Source: Burkholderiales bacterium (GTDB taxonomy: Bacteria; Pseudomonadota; Gammaproteobacteria; Burkholderiales; UBA11063). Taken from it: a stretch of DNA of 64,000 bases. Below, in pieces: positions 18,100 to 29,135 of this stretch. Position 1 is the stretch's first letter; each line of letters starts with the position of its first letter. A model generated the notes under the pieces. The model saw nothing but the letters and a program-made list of their open reading frames with translations. It was not told the origin of the DNA and made no database searches. The translations under genes were made by a program, and so were the position numbers. The stretch lies in assembly GCA_020697255.1 (NCBI GenBank), contig JAJFBE010000002.1, forward strand, positions 248,001 to 312,000, in the 5' to 3' direction.

Positions 18100-18158
18100 T
18101 ATTTATACATATAAAACCTTTGGCTACAATCGGATTGTACCCCCAACTCTGGTCAATT

Positions 18159-18366
18159 CTACTCTTTGCTATCAGAAGGGCTTTTTTCCACAAGTTCTTC
18201 GGTAGGCGTAGATACTGTCGGAGTGGTTATTGGTGTTTTTGGATCTAGCAGTATTATATCTTGCCTACAACATCGATCGAACTTAAACTACTTTCACAGG
18301 CCTTAATATTGCAAATACTTCTTTGTCTTTTTCTATATATCCTAATATTGATTAGATAAATTGAAA
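18159..18366 (-). pseudogene. Possible relic of a cysteine- and Pro/Thr-tailed coding region
   Basis: This 267-bp gap holds no intact gene. On the minus strand one frame reads ICNIKACESSLSSID before a stop, and a second, shifted frame reads FDRCCRQDIILLDPKTPI, continues through a Pro/Thr-rich and acidic tail, and stops at 18159. The two join sensibly around 18270-18281 with one shift, suggesting a decayed C-terminus. No start codon or ribosome-binding site is visible. Speculative. Confidence 0.25.
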
Positions 18367-19245
18367 TTAACTCCGATTTTTAATTGTTTCATACAAATAA
18401 AAATAAGCCAAAATAGCAGCTAATGTAAGGCTAGATATACCCATGTGAAGCAGGTGCGCAAAATCAAATTTATCCTTTTGTAATAAAGTATCCATAAATA
18501 ATGTGGCAGCAGGAGTTAGCCCAAAAATTGTAGCACTTTTTGTAGCCCCGATCTTTTCAATGCTTTTTTGTGAAAAATAAATCGGTAAAATCAAGGTTAT
18601 AATACAGAGAAATAGCGTTTTTAGTAACACCTCACCTGTAATAAATTTAAATGACTGATTTTTTATTACTAAACCTAAACTAAAAACTAAAAGTAACCAA
18701 AACCTGGCAGCTAAAATCTGTTTTGCCAAAACCCCCGCTTTATTAAGCTTTCCAGAACTTAACACATAAATAAATGCTGATACCCCTAAAATGGCCGTAG
18801 AAGCTAACATCACGACAAATTTAAAAGGAAGATATAACCTGTAATAACCTGAATAAAAATAAGCTAGTAAGATGGCAATTGAAATTATTTTCCACATTAG
18901 CACCCGGTTGCCCGTAGCTTTATATGCATAAATACTGCTACTTAACACCAAGATACCCATCATAGTAAAAACAGTAATTGACGGTGAATAATATATTGGG
19001 ATCAGAAAGGATCCAAGCCACATGGCAAACGCACTTATAAGATTAATAATATATAATTTAGGTTCTTTAGCTATTAATATTTTATATGTATTTAGCAAAT
19101 TGCCAAAATTAACTATATGGAAAAAGGCTACTGCTATCAATACTGTTAGAAAAATCATTAGCTCTTCAGGGATCTGAACACCAAATTTACTAATAAAAAC
19201 CAGAGACAATGCTGTACTAAAAATATAAAGAAAACCATAAATCAT
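18367..19245 (-). CDS. DMT-superfamily membrane transporter (EamA-like)
   Basis: 292 residues with about ten hydrophobic segments in two similar halves, as in EamA-type exporters. No soluble domain. Its start overlaps the ATP-grasp stop by four bases (ATGA), so the two are translationally coupled. Position after a ligase suggests export of the ligase product, by analogy with peptide and amino-acid exporters of this superfamily. That is inference; the sequence is too divergent to name a substrate. Confidence 0.7.
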   Translation of the reverse strand: MIYGFLYIFSTALSLVFISKFGVQIPEELMIFLTVLIAVAFFHIVNFGNLLNTYKILIAKEPKLYIINLISAFAMWLGSFLIPIYYSPSITVFTMMGILVLSSSIYAYKATGNRVLMWKIISIAILLAYFYSGYYRLYLPFKFVVMLASTAILGVSAFIYVLSSGKLNKAGVLAKQILAARFWLLLVFSLGLVIKNQSFKFITGEVLLKTLFLCIITLILPIYFSQKSIEKIGATKSATIFGLTPAATLFMDTLLQKDKFDFAHLLHMGISSLTLAAILAYFYLYETIKNRS

Positions 19246-20471
19246 ATTAAATCATCACTTTCTTCTAATCTAAACAAAGTTGCTGTATCTTTTTCTAACT
19301 GCCTCTTATTTATGTTATACAATAAAATAATCATTGCGCAACCTGTAATATCTAAGCTCTTAGTTTTACTTATGGAACCAATTGTTGCTAATAAATTATA
19401 CTCTACCAGAGAATTTAGATCCAAGTTATCAATTGCTGGTTCTTTAATTTTTGTATTTGTTAGTTTAAATACAAATAATGCCCTGGCATAACCAGATAAG
19501 GATAAAAACTTATTGCCATTAAAGTTTTTATTAAATATAACCTCATTAAATAAGTCAACCTGATTTTTTAAATTACAGGCTGTAGCCATTTTATTTATTA
19601 TTCCTTTTCCACCACTAATTCTAGGATTTACCTCAATTAAACGAAATGAACCGTCTTGCAATCTAAATAATTCTGTATGAGCAAATCCATTATTTAAACC
19701 AATTACATTCAAACAAGATTTTGTGTACCCAGCAATCATGTCCCAAATTTTTTGATCTTCTACAATTTCAACGTATCTATACACAGGTTTCTTATTGATG
19801 AACGATTTTTCATATCGGGCAACCACACTAATATAATGCTCACCATTAAAAGAAAAACTATCAACTACAATTTCTTCACCAACAATAACCTCCTGAACAA
19901 TGTATTCATTCAGACTAACTAAACTATTTTGGGTTGATTTTATCAGATCTACAATTTCCAACAACTCATGCCGAGTATTAGCTATATATGTCCCAATACT
20001 TGCCGTCCCGTTTTTTGGTTTCATAAAGCATGGATAACCAATATGCTGTTCTATTGTTGAGAGGCATTCCTGATTTATATTAACTACTATTTGCTTTATA
20101 TGTGAAATATCATTTTTCTTTAAGATTTCAGTTTGTAAGGATTTATCTTGGCGTAAAGAGGAAGTAGAGGGGCTATTTGCATATTCAGGTAACAGCTTCT
20201 CATTAATCAGATCAGTGAACCAGGTAATATGCTCAAAGCCATTTATCACATAGCTTACCTCTTCAGCACGGAGAATTTCTATAGCATCTTCTAAATTTGC
20301 AGTTTTTAAAAAAATTTGTTTATCAAAGACTTCTGCACTTTCCCTGACATATTCTGGTAATTCGTCACACGGTGCTGTATATAATGCAACCGTAGCAATT
20401 TTGTGCCGTTTTAACTCAGCATATAAGTAGCTGCCAGAGGCATATGGATTTATTATAGCAACTTTTTTCAT
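19242..20471 (-). CDS. ATP-grasp ligase, probably carboxylate-amine (amino-acid ligase type)
   Basis: 409 residues with the full ATP-grasp order: an N-terminal Rossmann-like part (MKKVAIINPYASGSYL), an ATP-binding lysine region (YPCFMKPKNGTASIGTYI, about 150-167), the EYIVQEVIVGEEIVVDSF strand, and the metal-binding end (FAHTELF...FRLIEVNPRISGG, about 267-292, with E and N ligands). Such enzymes join a carboxylate to an amine through an acyl-phosphate; the closest type I know by motif is the L-amino-acid ligase (dipeptide synthetase) group. The residues after 300 are less conserved. Sits between a permease and an exporter. Confidence 0.82.
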   Translation of the reverse strand: MKKVAIINPYASGSYLYAELKRHKIATVALYTAPCDELPEYVRESAEVFDKQIFLKTANLEDAIEILRAEEVSYVINGFEHITWFTDLINEKLLPEYANSPSTSSLRQDKSLQTEILKKNDISHIKQIVVNINQECLSTIEQHIGYPCFMKPKNGTASIGTYIANTRHELLEIVDLIKSTQNSLVSLNEYIVQEVIVGEEIVVDSFSFNGEHYISVVARYEKSFINKKPVYRYVEIVEDQKIWDMIAGYTKSCLNVIGLNNGFAHTELFRLQDGSFRLIEVNPRISGGKGIINKMATACNLKNQVDLFNEVIFNKNFNGNKFLSLSGYARALFVFKLTNTKIKEPAIDNLDLNSLVEYNLLATIGSISKTKSLDITGCAMIILLYNINKRQLEKDTATLFRLEESDDLI

Positions 20472-20484
20472 ACTTATACCCGGC

Positions 20485-21696
20485 CTATATAAATGGAACT
20501 ATTACCTGTTCTGAAAGTAGTAGCATACCATATATAAAGACTAGTAAATTTAAAACAATATTATCTGTTAAATAAAAGTTAAATTTATGTCTTTTGGCTT
20601 TGAGCTTAAATACCATAACCATTGGTATTACTATTAAAAGTATTGTACAGGATAATCCTACAAAGCTCAAGGCACGAATGAATATATCGGCAAAGCTAAG
20701 AGATATTACCAATGGAAGAACAAAAACTAATAATAAAACAAGAATAAATTTTAATAACTTATTAAACTTATTTAAATTTAAGCCATCAATTAAAAAATCT
20801 TTAAGCGAAGTTGAAACAGCCAGAAATGAAGTAGAGACAGAGATTGTGGTAAATGCAAGTATCGGCGTAACAAAATATGTTCCGGTTAGATTTAGCCTTA
20901 ATAAATGTAGGATATCCCCCACATTTGCTTTATCACCTAAAGCTGCTATAGTAGCAAAGCTGTTTGGACCACCCGGTGGAATGCTGCCCATAATTGCAAT
21001 TAGCCAAATCAAATAAAAAATAAACGGAATTGCACAACCAATCCAGATAACACGTTTTAAAACTTTAGTATCAGAATTTAAATACACCCTAAGAGTAGGA
21101 ATAATAATATGACCAACAAAAGAAGTTACAAAAACCGGCAATGTAATCATTAGAAATTTAATATTTATTTTTTTTATCGCTAATAAAAAACTGCCATTTG
21201 CATGAAAAGTTAACGCAATACAAATAAAAACCAATAGCCCAAGTTTAGTCCCAAGTAATATTCGGTTGATAAAATCAACTTTACTAGTTCCCCATAAAAC
21301 AAATATGCCTAAAATAATCACGAACAATGTACTTGCTTTTGCATCTGAAACATGTAAAATCTCGTTAAAAGAAGACCCTGAAGCTGAGATATAAGCAACT
21401 AAAATCGGATATAAAATAAGTAAAAAACATATCCACACAATTGCCCTGCCAATAAACCCAAAAACATTATTTGACATCCTGGCAAAACTAGACCCAGGCG
21501 GCATTAACAAGTTGAGATCGCAGATAACAAATGTAGTATAAGTCATGATTAACCACATTACTACCAGCATAATGAAACCCGGTATAAAACCAAAATGCGC
21601 TACTAATATCGGCAGAGCAAGAATCCCCGCCCCAACTTCTGTACCGACAATCATAAGAATCGCGCCAATCTGGCGATTTAGGCTAACATTGGTCAT
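20485..21696 (-). CDS. Aromatic/hydroxy amino-acid permease (HAAAP family, TyrP/Mtr-like)
   Basis: 403 residues and 11 membrane segments. The start NRQIGAILMIVGTEVGAGILALPI is the family signature, and SFVGHIIIPTLRVYL near 193-207 matches the TSFGFH-x-IPS block of TyrP/Mtr. These are H+ symporters for tyrosine, tryptophan or similar amino acids. The ligase follows 13 bp after its stop. It lies just downstream of the rpmG terminator with no obvious promoter between. Confidence 0.85.
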   Translation of the reverse strand: MTNVSLNRQIGAILMIVGTEVGAGILALPILVAHFGFIPGFIMLVVMWLIMTYTTFVICDLNLLMPPGSSFARMSNNVFGFIGRAIVWICFLLILYPILVAYISASGSSFNEILHVSDAKASTLFVIILGIFVLWGTSKVDFINRILLGTKLGLLVFICIALTFHANGSFLLAIKKINIKFLMITLPVFVTSFVGHIIIPTLRVYLNSDTKVLKRVIWIGCAIPFIFYLIWLIAIMGSIPPGGPNSFATIAALGDKANVGDILHLLRLNLTGTYFVTPILAFTTISVSTSFLAVSTSLKDFLIDGLNLNKFNKLLKFILVLLLVFVLPLVISLSFADIFIRALSFVGLSCTILLIVIPMVMVFKLKAKRHKFNFYLTDNIVLNLLVFIYGMLLLSEQVIVPFI

Positions 21697-21717
21697 AAAT
21701 ACAGCTCTTTTTAAACT

Positions 21718-21741
21718 AAAAAACCCACTGCATTGAGTGGG
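21718..21741 (-). terminator. Intrinsic terminator after rpmB-rpmG
   Basis: Stem CCCACT (21724-21729) with AGTGGG (21736-21741). On the minus strand the hairpin is followed by T6. It separates rpmG from the permease/ATP-grasp/DMT operon by only about 20 bp. Confidence 0.78.
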
Positions 21742-21765
21742 CTTTTCTTTTTTTGTTGAATCTTT

Positions 21766-21921
21766 TTACTTTAACTTAGTTTCTTTGTAAAGCACATGCT
21801 TACGTGCTTTAGGGTCAAACTTTGTCATTTCCAGTTTTTCTGTCGTTGTACGTTTATTTTTAGTAGTTGTATAAAAATGTCCCGTACCGGCACTTGATTC
21901 CATTTTAATTTTTTCACGCAT
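21766..21921 (-). CDS. rpmG: 50S ribosomal protein L33
   Basis: 51 residues ([20 protein letters not shown], then KNKR, ending [11 protein letters not shown]), the standard short L33. It has no CxxC pairs, so it is the zinc-independent form. It lies 11 bp after rpmB, the usual rpmB-rpmG pair, and ends before the terminator at 21718-21741. Confidence 0.95.
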   Translation of the reverse strand: MREKIKMESSAGTGHFYTTTKNKRTTTEKLEMTKFDPKARKHVLYKETKLK

Positions 21922-21932
21922 AATAAAAACCC

Positions 21933-22166
21933 TTAAATAGCCTGACCAGAGGCACGTAATTCATTTACAACCACATCAATACCTTTTTTATCTATCGTAC
22001 GTAATGCAGCATTAGAAACACGCAACCTGACGAAACTACCATCTTCCAGTTTAAACTTACGATATTGTAAATTTGGCAAAAAACGACGCTTAGTTTTGTT
22101 ATTTGCATGAGAGACATTATTACCGGTAACTGTTCTCTTTCCAGTAACCTGACAAACTCTTGCCAT
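21933..22166 (-). CDS. rpmB: 50S ribosomal protein L28
   Basis: 77 residues from [11 protein letters not shown], with [20 protein letters not shown], the L28 hallmark. I use ATG 22166 rather than 22175 because AAGGTG lies six bases upstream and all L28 proteins start at this point. Part of secA-tgt-rpmB-rpmG. Confidence 0.95.
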   Translation of the reverse strand: MARVCQVTGKRTVTGNNVSHANNKTKRRFLPNLQYRKFKLEDGSFVRLRVSNAALRTIDKKGIDVVVNELRASGQAI

Positions 22167-22239
22167 AATATTCACCTTTTAAAAATCCAAGGTCATTATT
22201 TAACCACAAAACCCGTATAAAAAGCAAATTTAATTGTTA

Positions 22240-23340
<1,101 letters not shown>

Positions 23341-26244
23341 TTATGTGAGTTTACCATGGCAATGCTTATATTTTTTACCGCTACCACATGGGCAGGGCGC
23401 ATTACGGCTAATTGGCCGCTCATTTTCTTCAACGACATGAGGTTCCAATAAATTTGGAGCATTACGATGTACCGGCTGCGGGAATGACGATGGTTCAATA
23501 TCATCATTTTGAATATCATTAATACCTTGCAATCTTACAGTTAATAAAACTTTAGCCGCACCACGCTTAATATTATCCAACATTCCTGAGAATAAATTAA
23601 ACGACTCGTGCTTATATTCCTGTTTAGGGTCTTTCTGGGCATAACCACGTAAGTGAATACCCTGACGTAACTGCTCTAGTTGGGTTAGATGCTCACGCCA
23701 GTAATAATCAATGTGCTGCAATAACACACCACGCTCAAAACGAGTCACCTGATATGCTTTTGATGGTTTAACCACCTTTTCATCAAAATAAGCCAATAGC
23801 TCTTCACGGTTTATATTAGGATTTTCATTTACAAAGGCTTCAAAAGTCTTTTCTAAAGGAATATCATTTTGCGCACAGAAATTATCCAACTGCGCCAGAT
23901 TCCAGGTAGACTTATCTTCACCTATAACGCTTTTTGCAAAGTTTTGCATATCATCTTCTACAAGCTTGGTAAAATCAGCCATTTTTGATTTATACTTTTC
24001 GGCAGCCAATTGTAAAACTTCAGCTTTTATGTCTGATTCTAAAATTCGTGGGTTTTCTTCCAGTTTACGATTAATATCATAATCTAATAGATATTCATTT
24101 TTTAGTGTTGTCTCAAAACCTTCGATGTCCCAATTTTCAACCATGGATTTTTCGGGGATATGCGCATCAAATAAATTATCCAATACTCCGTTAATCATAC
24201 CATAACTAATATCAGATAAATCTTTGCCAACCAAAATTTCATCTCTTTGCTGGTAAATCACCCTACGCTGCTGATTGGCTACATCATCATAGTCCAGTAA
24301 TTGCTTACGAATATCAAAGTTATGTCCTTCCACTTTGCGTTGTGCCGATTCGATAGAGCGTGATAGCCACTTATGTTCAATTGACTCACCCTTGGCCATA
24401 CCCAGACGCTGCATCATAGAGCGCATCCGCTCACCACCAAAGATACGTAGTAACGGATCATCTAATGACAGATAGAACCTACTTGAGCCAGGGTCTCCCT
24501 GACGCCCGGAACGCCCACGTAGCTGATTATCAATCCGGCGTGATTCATGGCGCTCAGTACCAATTATATGTAAGCCCCCCGCATCTAATACCTGCTTGTT
24601 TAGCACCTGCCATTTTTCCATTACCCGATTAATTTTGGCTTGCTTTTGTTCTGCATTAAGGCTATCATCAGCTTTAATTTGGTTAACCTCAGGTTTTGGA
24701 TTACCGCCTAATACAATATCCGTGCCACGTCCAGCCATATTGGTTGCAACCGTAATAGCCCCAGGGCTACCAGCCTGAACAATAATATCTGCTTCACGAG
24801 CATGCTGTTTAGCATTTAGCACCTCATGCTTTAGGCCAGCTTTATTTAGCAACCCAGATAACACTTCAGAATTTTCTACAGAAGTTGTACCAACCAATAC
24901 CGGCTGTGATCTCTTATAGCAATCTTTGATATCTTCTACAATCGCTGCATACTTATCTTCTAAATTCATGTAGATTTTGTCATTATTATCCTGGCGAATC
25001 ATTGGTTGATTTGTTGGAATTACTACTGTTTCCAAATTATAAATTTGTTGGAATTCATAAGCTTCCGTATCTGCAGTACCCGTCATCCCGGATAATTTTT
25101 TATACATCCTAAAATAGTTTTGTAGCGTAATTGTTGCCATAGTCTGGTTTTCGCGCTGAATCTCAACACCCTCTTTAGCTTCAACTGCTTGGTGTAAACC
25201 GTCAGACCAGCGTCTGCCGCTCATTAGACGACCGGTAAATTCATCAACTATAACAATTTCGCCATTTTGTACTACATAATGTTGATCTTTATGGTAAACA
25301 TAGTGTGCCTTCATACTGGCCAACAAATGATGGACTATACTAATATTACTTACATTATATAAACTGTCCCCGGCTTCAAGTAGGCCCATATCTAACATGA
25401 TCTGCTCTACTTTTTCATGACCGGCTTCAGATAAAATTACATTATTATTTTTTTCATCTACCCAAAAATCACCCTCTTCACTTTTCTCTTCAGCCTGCGG
25501 CGTTAGTAGTGGCGGCACCCGGTTTAATTTGATATATAAATCTTCCGAACCTTCGGCCGGGCCAGAAATAATCAGGGGTGTACGTGCTTCATCAATTAAA
25601 ATCGAGTCAACCTCATCAACAATCGCAAAGCTTAAGGAGCGCTGAACTTTATCCGGCTGGTCAAATACCATATTATCGCGCAGGTAATCAAAACCAAATT
25701 CATTATTGGTACCATAGGTAACATCGGCCATGTAGGCAGCCTTTTTCTCCGCCGGGGGCAAATCGGGTAGATTAATACCAACACTTAAGCCCAAGAAATT
25801 ATACAATTTGGATAATTCGGTAGCATCCCGTTTGGCCAGATAATCATTAACCGTTACAACATGCACCCCAAGCCCGGTAATTGCATTTAGATAAACCGGC
25901 AAGGTTGCAACCAATGTTTTACCTTCCCCAGTGCGCATTTCAGCAATTTTGCCATCATTTAAAACCATACCACCGATTAACTGTACATCAAAATGACGCA
26001 TATTAAGCACTCTACGGCTAGCTTCACGACATACTGCAAATACCTCCGGCAAAAGCTGTAGTAAAGTTTCACCATCTTGGTGTCTTTTCTTAAATTCAGC
26101 AGTTTTAGCTTGTAATTGTTCATCAGACAGAGCAGAAATAGTTGGTTCCAATTTATTTATTTGGATAACCGTTTTTGAATAATTTTTTAATAAGCGTTGA
26201 TTGCGAGTGCCAAAAATTTTATAGAGTATCTTTTTTATCATCAT
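23341..26244 (-). CDS. secA: Preprotein translocase ATPase SecA
   Basis: 967 residues, slightly longer than the E. coli protein. Walker A MRTGEGKT near 107, [19 protein letters not shown] near 210, GTTSVENSE, the [13 protein letters not shown] helicase motif, [21 protein letters not shown], and the C-terminal zinc-binding tail [14 protein letters not shown] that contacts SecB. It drives secretion through SecYEG. First gene of a tight secA-tgt-rpmB-rpmG run. The second ATG (one codon in) is an equally possible start. Confidence 0.97.
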   Translation of the reverse strand: MMIKKILYKIFGTRNQRLLKNYSKTVIQINKLEPTISALSDEQLQAKTAEFKKRHQDGETLLQLLPEVFAVCREASRRVLNMRHFDVQLIGGMVLNDGKIAEMRTGEGKTLVATLPVYLNAITGLGVHVVTVNDYLAKRDATELSKLYNFLGLSVGINLPDLPPAEKKAAYMADVTYGTNNEFGFDYLRDNMVFDQPDKVQRSLSFAIVDEVDSILIDEARTPLIISGPAEGSEDLYIKLNRVPPLLTPQAEEKSEEGDFWVDEKNNNVILSEAGHEKVEQIMLDMGLLEAGDSLYNVSNISIVHHLLASMKAHYVYHKDQHYVVQNGEIVIVDEFTGRLMSGRRWSDGLHQAVEAKEGVEIQRENQTMATITLQNYFRMYKKLSGMTGTADTEAYEFQQIYNLETVVIPTNQPMIRQDNNDKIYMNLEDKYAAIVEDIKDCYKRSQPVLVGTTSVENSEVLSGLLNKAGLKHEVLNAKQHAREADIIVQAGSPGAITVATNMAGRGTDIVLGGNPKPEVNQIKADDSLNAEQKQAKINRVMEKWQVLNKQVLDAGGLHIIGTERHESRRIDNQLRGRSGRQGDPGSSRFYLSLDDPLLRIFGGERMRSMMQRLGMAKGESIEHKWLSRSIESAQRKVEGHNFDIRKQLLDYDDVANQQRRVIYQQRDEILVGKDLSDISYGMINGVLDNLFDAHIPEKSMVENWDIEGFETTLKNEYLLDYDINRKLEENPRILESDIKAEVLQLAAEKYKSKMADFTKLVEDDMQNFAKSVIGEDKSTWNLAQLDNFCAQNDIPLEKTFEAFVNENPNINREELLAYFDEKVVKPSKAYQVTRFERGVLLQHIDYYWREHLTQLEQLRQGIHLRGYAQKDPKQEYKHESFNLFSGMLDNIKRGAAKVLLTVRLQGINDIQNDDIEPSSFPQPVHRNAPNLLEPHVVEENERPISRNAPCPCGSGKKYKHCHGKLT

Positions 26245-26315
26245 ATACTTTCTTATATTAAGCGCATGTACGCAGAATGACAGGACATTGAAGGTATTAA
26301 TTTTACCACATTTAG

Positions 26316-27119
26316 CTAAGCGATAAAATTAATAATGTCATTAGCTATCTGTCTATAGTTCTCCTGGAGCAGGAAATGTCCACCGCTTGGATAAATAATC
26401 AGTTTGGCATGTGGCATATTATTAACAATAAATAAACCGGCTTTTTCCGGCACTACCAAATCATTTTTAGCCCACAAGAATAAAGTTGGTACTGATACCT
26501 TAGATAGGTCTTGAGCACTCATACCTGGCCAATTGGCAATGACTCTATCTTGCAGATTTCTGGCAACAGCTTCAAATCGATATGAATAGTTGCTAAATTT
26601 TAGTGCGTTATTAGCCAATTCACCTTTGGTATTTTTATGTTCTTTATGCGAGAAGAAATAATAGTAAATTCCTTGCCTGTACTCATCTGCAGATATTTTT
26701 TCGGCATCACGCACAAAATTAAAAAAATCCGTATTGGTATATGGAATTTGTGGTACTGTTGCCAATAAAATTGCTGCTTTTATTTTATTCGGATAATTTC
26801 GTAATAATTCCTGAACTGCCACTCCACCCATAGACCAGCCAAGAATACATGGCTTCTCTAGGGATAAGGCATCAATAAAGTCAACAATATCGCGCGCAAA
26901 CCCCGGCATTGACTCGTCATTGTTTGAATCGGATAATCCGATTTTGCGATTATCAATTAAATACACCGTATAATGTTTCGCTAATTCATTAACAAACTTA
27001 CCATGCCAATGAAATAATGTACCAGTATACCCCACTACCATAATTAATGGTGCCCCTGATCCGATAGAAGCATAACCGCAGCTACCAGATCTGGTTTTAA
27101 TACTCTTGTACTCTAACAT
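26316..27119 (-). CDS. Alpha/beta hydrolase
   Basis: 267 residues of the alpha/beta-hydrolase fold. An oxyanion region near [11 protein letters not shown], nucleophile elbow GWSMGG near 95-100, acid in [15 protein letters not shown], and catalytic His in [10 protein letters not shown] complete a Ser-Asp-His triad. No signal peptide, so cytoplasmic. The acyl-CoA-binding protein gene ends 5 bp upstream, so a lipid or acyl-ester substrate is plausible, but the true substrate cannot be told. Confidence 0.85.
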   Translation of the reverse strand: MLEYKSIKTRSGSCGYASIGSGAPLIMVVGYTGTLFHWHGKFVNELAKHYTVYLIDNRKIGLSDSNNDESMPGFARDIVDFIDALSLEKPCILGWSMGGVAVQELLRNYPNKIKAAILLATVPQIPYTNTDFFNFVRDAEKISADEYRQGIYYYFFSHKEHKNTKGELANNALKFSNYSYRFEAVARNLQDRVIANWPGMSAQDLSKVSVPTLFLWAKNDLVVPEKAGLFIVNNMPHAKLIIYPSGGHFLLQENYRQIANDIINFIA

Positions 27120-27124
27120 TTTTG

Positions 27125-27379
27125 CTATTTAGGAAAAACGTTTAGATAACCTTCCATTGCCCGATCTTTGTCCATTCCTTTAATGGCATTCCAGGCCTGC
27201 CACTTAGCTCTTTCAATCATATTGATTACCGATGGGCACTCCCCCTCTACATCCCCGACTGTAGCTTGCTTATAAAAAGCGTACAACTTTAGTTTTTGTG
27301 TATTATCCGGTTTAAAATCAATTGTAGCATCACGAACGGCACTCACCATTTGCTCAAAACGTTGTTGTAAATCTGACAT
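27125..27379 (-). CDS. Acyl-CoA-binding protein
   Basis: 84 residues, a complete four-helix ACBP: LKLYAFYKQATVGD near 31-44 and AKWQAWNAIKGMDKDRAMEGYL near 58-79, containing the Tyr, Lys and Trp residues that hold the acyl-CoA headgroup. ACBPs are common in eukaryotes and scattered in bacteria. It buffers or delivers long-chain acyl-CoA in the cytoplasm. It sits between rnc and a hydrolase, same strand, close spacing. Confidence 0.9.
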   Translation of the reverse strand: MSDLQQRFEQMVSAVRDATIDFKPDNTQKLKLYAFYKQATVGDVEGECPSVINMIERAKWQAWNAIKGMDKDRAMEGYLNVFPK

Positions 27380-27408
27380 AAACTAATACCTTTCATCAAA
27401 AAACATAA

Positions 27409-28098
27409 TTAAATCTCCGAGTGCGCGTCAAATAACTCTATCTCAGCCAATGCTCTTTGTGCTGCAACTTGGCTTGCTTCTTTTTTATTACGTCCCTGCG
27501 CAGTAACTTTAATTTTAAGTGCCGGAATAATGCAATCCATATGAAAAACCATACAATGATCCGGTCCATCAGTGCCATGCAGCTGATAGATTGGTAGTCC
27601 AAGTTTCCGGCTTTGTAAGCATTCTTGCAAAATTGACTTAAAGTCTTTACTGATTAACTGCTCGGCATTATCCAAATATTCATCGAACAATTGCTCTATC
27701 ACTTTTGCTGCCATAATATCGGAAGAATCAAGAGCAACAGCTGCAATTAGAGCTTCTACACAATCACCTAGGATAGATGGCCGTTTTCTTCCACCGCTTT
27801 TTTCTTCACCACTACCTAGTAGCAAATATTCTCCTAAGCCAATTTTATTAGCTATTTCTACTAATGTATCCTGGCTAACCAAAGCTGCCCTGATTTTGGA
27901 TAAATCACCCTCAGAACACTTCGGATACCTGGAGTACAAATTCATGGCAATTACATAATCTAAAATGCTGTCGCCAATAAATTCCATGCGTTCATTATTT
28001 TGCCGGCTATAACTTCTATGCGTTAATGCCAACCTCAGTATTGCAAGATCATTAAAGGTATAACCCAAAAGCTCTTGTAACTTGATATAGTCACGCAT
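27409..28098 (-). CDS. rnc: Ribonuclease III
   Basis: 229 residues from MRDYIKLQELL. A strong GGGGG six bases upstream chooses this ATG over the one at 28128. The catalytic signature ERMEFIGDSILDYVIA lies near 36-51, the second acidic cluster GDCVEALIAAV near 113-123, and a double-stranded RNA-binding domain (YQLHGTDGPDH...KKEASQVAAQRAL) closes the protein. Cleaves dsRNA in rRNA maturation and regulation. era is not next to it, unlike in many proteobacteria. Confidence 0.96.
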   Translation of the reverse strand: MRDYIKLQELLGYTFNDLAILRLALTHRSYSRQNNERMEFIGDSILDYVIAMNLYSRYPKCSEGDLSKIRAALVSQDTLVEIANKIGLGEYLLLGSGEEKSGGRKRPSILGDCVEALIAAVALDSSDIMAAKVIEQLFDEYLDNAEQLISKDFKSILQECLQSRKLGLPIYQLHGTDGPDHCMVFHMDCIIPALKIKVTAQGRNKKEASQVAAQRALAEIELFDAHSEI

Positions 28099-28156
28099 TC
28101 TAGCCCCCCTGAATCTATGACAATTCAAACTAGATTATACTACATTTAAACTGCTA

Positions 28157-28185
28157 TTGCACCCCGAATTTCGGTATAGTATATA
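28157..28185 (+). promoter_or_regulatory. Palindrome/promoter element, divergent copy B
   Basis: TTGCAC (28157-28162), a 17-bp spacer containing the palindrome CCGAATTTCGG (28164-28174), then TATATA (28180-28185). The palindrome core matches the family seen at 9908, 54926 and 55891, but lies between the boxes and in reverse orientation. Weaker evidence than the other copies. It precedes a secreted-protein gene. Confidence 0.35.
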
Positions 28186-28282
28186 AGAGTATTTAGGCGT
28201 ACACTGAAAGTGAGGAATGGCAAAAGACTAAAGAGTAGCCTGAAGTCTTGCTATGCCACCCCAATTTTACAAGGATTTTATT

Positions 28283-28981
28283 ATGAAAACAAATTTTACA
28301 AATCATGGATCAATTTTCCATGGAAAACGTATATTGACAGCATTAAGTATTGCGCTATTATCATGTTTTGCCGTTACTTCGGTTGCACAAGCTGATGATA
28401 TTCAATATTGTGGTTCAACTGTCATGGTCCCGCTTTCTCCTCCTAATGTTATAAGCGGACAAGTAAATTTGGTTATACGTAATGGTAACATATTACAAAA
28501 TGGCGTTGCAATAAATGCATCTCCACTATTATTTATATCTCTTGCTGGTGATCAAAGCGTACAGTTTAAAAGTACTGAGGTCAAGATTACTGATAGTAGT
28601 GTATCTAATAAAGCTATGAAGTATAAATTACATAAAATTGTTTCATCAGACAAAACTGTAGTATATATAATCACCAATGATGTTGATAGTACTAACGGTA
28701 TCTCGCAGAATAATTTTTCATCAGATACTTTATTTAATGTATTTATGAGTCCTGCGCCGTTTTTAAATGCTGCCGTACTAGATATCGAGGCAAATGTTAA
28801 AGGTGATGCTGGAAATATTATGACCGGTACAGATATAAAAATCGACTATGGAACCACTATAACTTATACTATGCAATCATGTAGCTTACCTGGTGGAATT
28901 GGTGGCGGTGGAGGTACCAGAGATGGTGTAACTCCGCCTACTACCCAACCTATTGCATCTACCGGTATTCTACCGCAATAG
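28283..28981 (+). CDS. Secreted protein with glycine-rich hinge and Thr/Pro tail
   Basis: 232 residues. ATG 28283 has AAGGAT seven bases upstream. A long signal peptide (N-region about 16 residues, cleavage after VAQA) leads to DDIQYCGSTV. Only two mature cysteines, one near the start and one in MQSCSLPGG, could form a disulphide closing the domain. After it come GGIGGGGG and a short tail rich in Thr and Pro. No family recognised. The leader contains a hairpin (AAGACT with AGTCTT and GGCA with TGCC, about 28217-28256). Ended by a clear terminator. Confidence 0.7.
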   Translation: MKTNFTNHGSIFHGKRILTALSIALLSCFAVTSVAQADDIQYCGSTVMVPLSPPNVISGQVNLVIRNGNILQNGVAINASPLLFISLAGDQSVQFKSTEVKITDSSVSNKAMKYKLHKIVSSDKTVVYIITNDVDSTNGISQNNFSSDTLFNVFMSPAPFLNAAVLDIEANVKGDAGNIMTGTDIKIDYGTTITYTMQSCSLPGGIGGGGGTRDGVTPPTTQPIASTGILPQ

Positions 28982-29062
28982 TGAGGAAACGTTTGTCATT
29001 AAACGAATTTAATATTAATAAAAGCAGGCTTTTACTGCCTACTTTAAGGTTTTAACAAACCG

Positions 29063-29098
29063 ATCTGCCCAAAGTAAATTTTGGGCAGATATATTTTT
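29063..29098 (+). terminator. Intrinsic terminator of the 28283 gene
   Basis: Eleven-base perfect stem ATCTGCCCAAA (29063-29073) with TTTGGGCAGAT (29080-29090), then ATATTTTTG. No T-run on the minus side. Confidence 0.82.
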
Positions 29099-29135
29099 GA
29101 TAAGGTACTAAAGTTTTTAAAATTGACCTGGTGTC

